DNA from: Manduca sexta
Lineage: Eukaryota; Arthropoda; Insecta; Lepidoptera; Sphingidae
Length of the DNA: 64,000 nucleotides
Direction of reading: 5' to 3'
Assembly: GCF_014839805.1 (NCBI RefSeq)
Contig: NC_051135.1
Coordinates: forward strand, 10,853,291-10,917,290
Below, piece by piece: positions 62,849 through 64,000 of the stretch. Positions within the stretch are counted from its first letter, which is position 1, and every line of letters starts with the position of its first letter. The translations under genes were made by a program, and so were the position numbers. A model generated the notes under the pieces. It saw only the letters and a list, made by a program, of their open reading frames with translations. It was not told the DNA's origin and made no database searches.

Positions 62849-64000
62849 ATCAAATACATTATTATTAAATCGCAAAAACACAAACCCTTGTAATCAGGTA
62901 TAAATAGAATGAAAACAGTACAAACAGTATTCTAATTATTTCCTTTACGTAACTTCTATTCGCAGTATTGATTCCTCTCATTCTTATTATTCATAACCAT
63001 TTCCTTTGAAAAAAATGTTTCAGTGAAAACTAGACTAGTTTCTTTATAAAATAGTTACAAGATTTTTCGCAGAAATACCGAGTAGCAATATAAAGAACAT
63101 TTTAATAAGAGAGTATATGGATGTGTAAAAAGTACATTTTATTGCACATCGGCATTGTAGGGACACACATTTATGTAACTTTGTTAATCTTTTGGTTTCA
63201 TTAGATCTTGTAAACCAGAGTTTATTATTTTTTATTAAAGTGGGTGTTTTTCTTACTGTGCTGCGTAAAACATTAATATGGCGTTTACGGAATTTAGAAA
63301 GACGATTCATGATATCACTTATACTAAAATAGAACATTATAGATTTTTCAAATCGTAATTTTTTATAAGTAACTTTACTAACTTCATAATTAAATTCCGA
63401 TATTATATAATCTACAGTTTTAGGAAAAATAGAGAAAATGTTACTAAAGCACTTAAAGCATAAATAATTTAGATTAATTTAATACCTAACTAAAAATAAA
63501 TTGAAGCCGATATCACTGATAGCTTCATATCTATACTTACTAGATGTTTTGACATGTAGCCGAGTTCGTCACGACACATGGTTTTGTTATCAGTCTGGCC
63601 GCTCCCCTGGGTAGACGATCTGTTTGTTATTTTGTATAAGTATATTCTGTTGTGATATTTGTTCAAAATATAGTTGAGAAATTCACGCACGAATAATTTA
63701 CTGATAGAGGTTTTGTTTTTGACATAGTGAGCGCAACACCATGTTACACATGCAAATAGTATACGCATCTCTATGCCTCCTGATATTGCAATGTTATATC
63801 ATAACAAAAAACAAAATCCAGGGTTGTATACAAGCACCTTGGTTTGGTTTGCTTGACATGTGCAACATGCTTGTTGTAAGCTATGTTCCCGTACATTTTT
63901 GTTATAATTTAAATGTTGTTTTCCGCTATTACATATTAAGCCGTGAGATTACAACCTTAATACTTACAATGTTTGTATAAATTGCGCAATATTAAGCGAC

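Larger units (their letters stand above)
59973..64000. other. NPF 5' intron or upstream region; no further gene seen
   Basis: AT-rich. It must contain, or precede, a 5' non-coding exon and the promoter of NPF, neither of which I can place with confidence. It holds a SINE-C remnant (60868-60960) and family-E copy 4 (62620-62848). Frames at 63044-63980 look like chance. Confidence 0.5.

Noticed and set aside
63044..63980. Frames of 79-97 codons near the right edge
   Set aside because: AT-rich, no recognisable domains, no coding signature.

Overview
The window is AT-rich eukaryotic DNA with large introns, short exons bounded by GT/AG signals, and many dispersed repeats. It looks like a lepidopteran (moth or butterfly) nuclear genome. 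The reasons are a recognisable neuropeptide F gene, two tRNA-derived SINE families, several LINE 3' ends that finish in TTATTATT-type tails, and a 3' repeat containing CCTCCTCCTTTTTTTTTGAA that is common in Lepidoptera. The taxon is an inference.

Plus strand, about 4.97-35.5 kb: sixteen consecutive exons of one large gene of the alpha-2-macroglobulin / thioester-protein superfamily. All splice phases agree, and together they encode 1465 residues with the stop at 35439-35441 and a poly(A) signal at 35466. The N-terminal macroglobulin domains lie to the left of the window. Domain order is: end of the MG6/bait region, MG7 (the A2M signature domain), first half of CUB, an inserted farnesoic acid O-methyltransferase-like (FAMeT) domain, second half of CUB, a thioester-like alpha-helical domain that lacks the GCGEQ thioester motif, the receptor-binding domain, and a Thr/Asn/Lys-rich tail of about 400 residues. 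The FAMeT insertion points to the CPAMD8-like branch. The 5' introns are 2.9-8 kb; the 3' exons are tightly clustered between 27.2 and 35.4 kb.

Minus strand, about 60.0-43.1 kb: a neuropeptide F (NPF) precursor gene, convergent with the first gene. The signal-peptide and mature-peptide exon (59813-59972) splices in phase to the amidation exon (47029-47077) and a C-terminal exon (43129-43173), giving an 81-residue precursor. In the 12.7-kb first intron I found a symmetric, in-frame 123-nt cassette exon (50056-50178). It ends in the same ...RP/AG splice context and encodes a second NPF-like core, so inclusion would switch which RPRF-amide peptide is made.

The 7.6 kb between the two convergent 3' ends and all large introns carry repeats: RTE-like LINE ends, two SINE families (B and C) with clear target-site duplications, dispersed families A, D, E and F, a pair of tandem family-F elements with exact 123-bp internal satellite units, and nested insertions. 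Several perfect fold-back palindromes (40-, 20- and 18-bp arms) lie in introns of the macroglobulin gene. No rRNA, free-standing tRNA, CRISPR or prokaryotic feature was seen.
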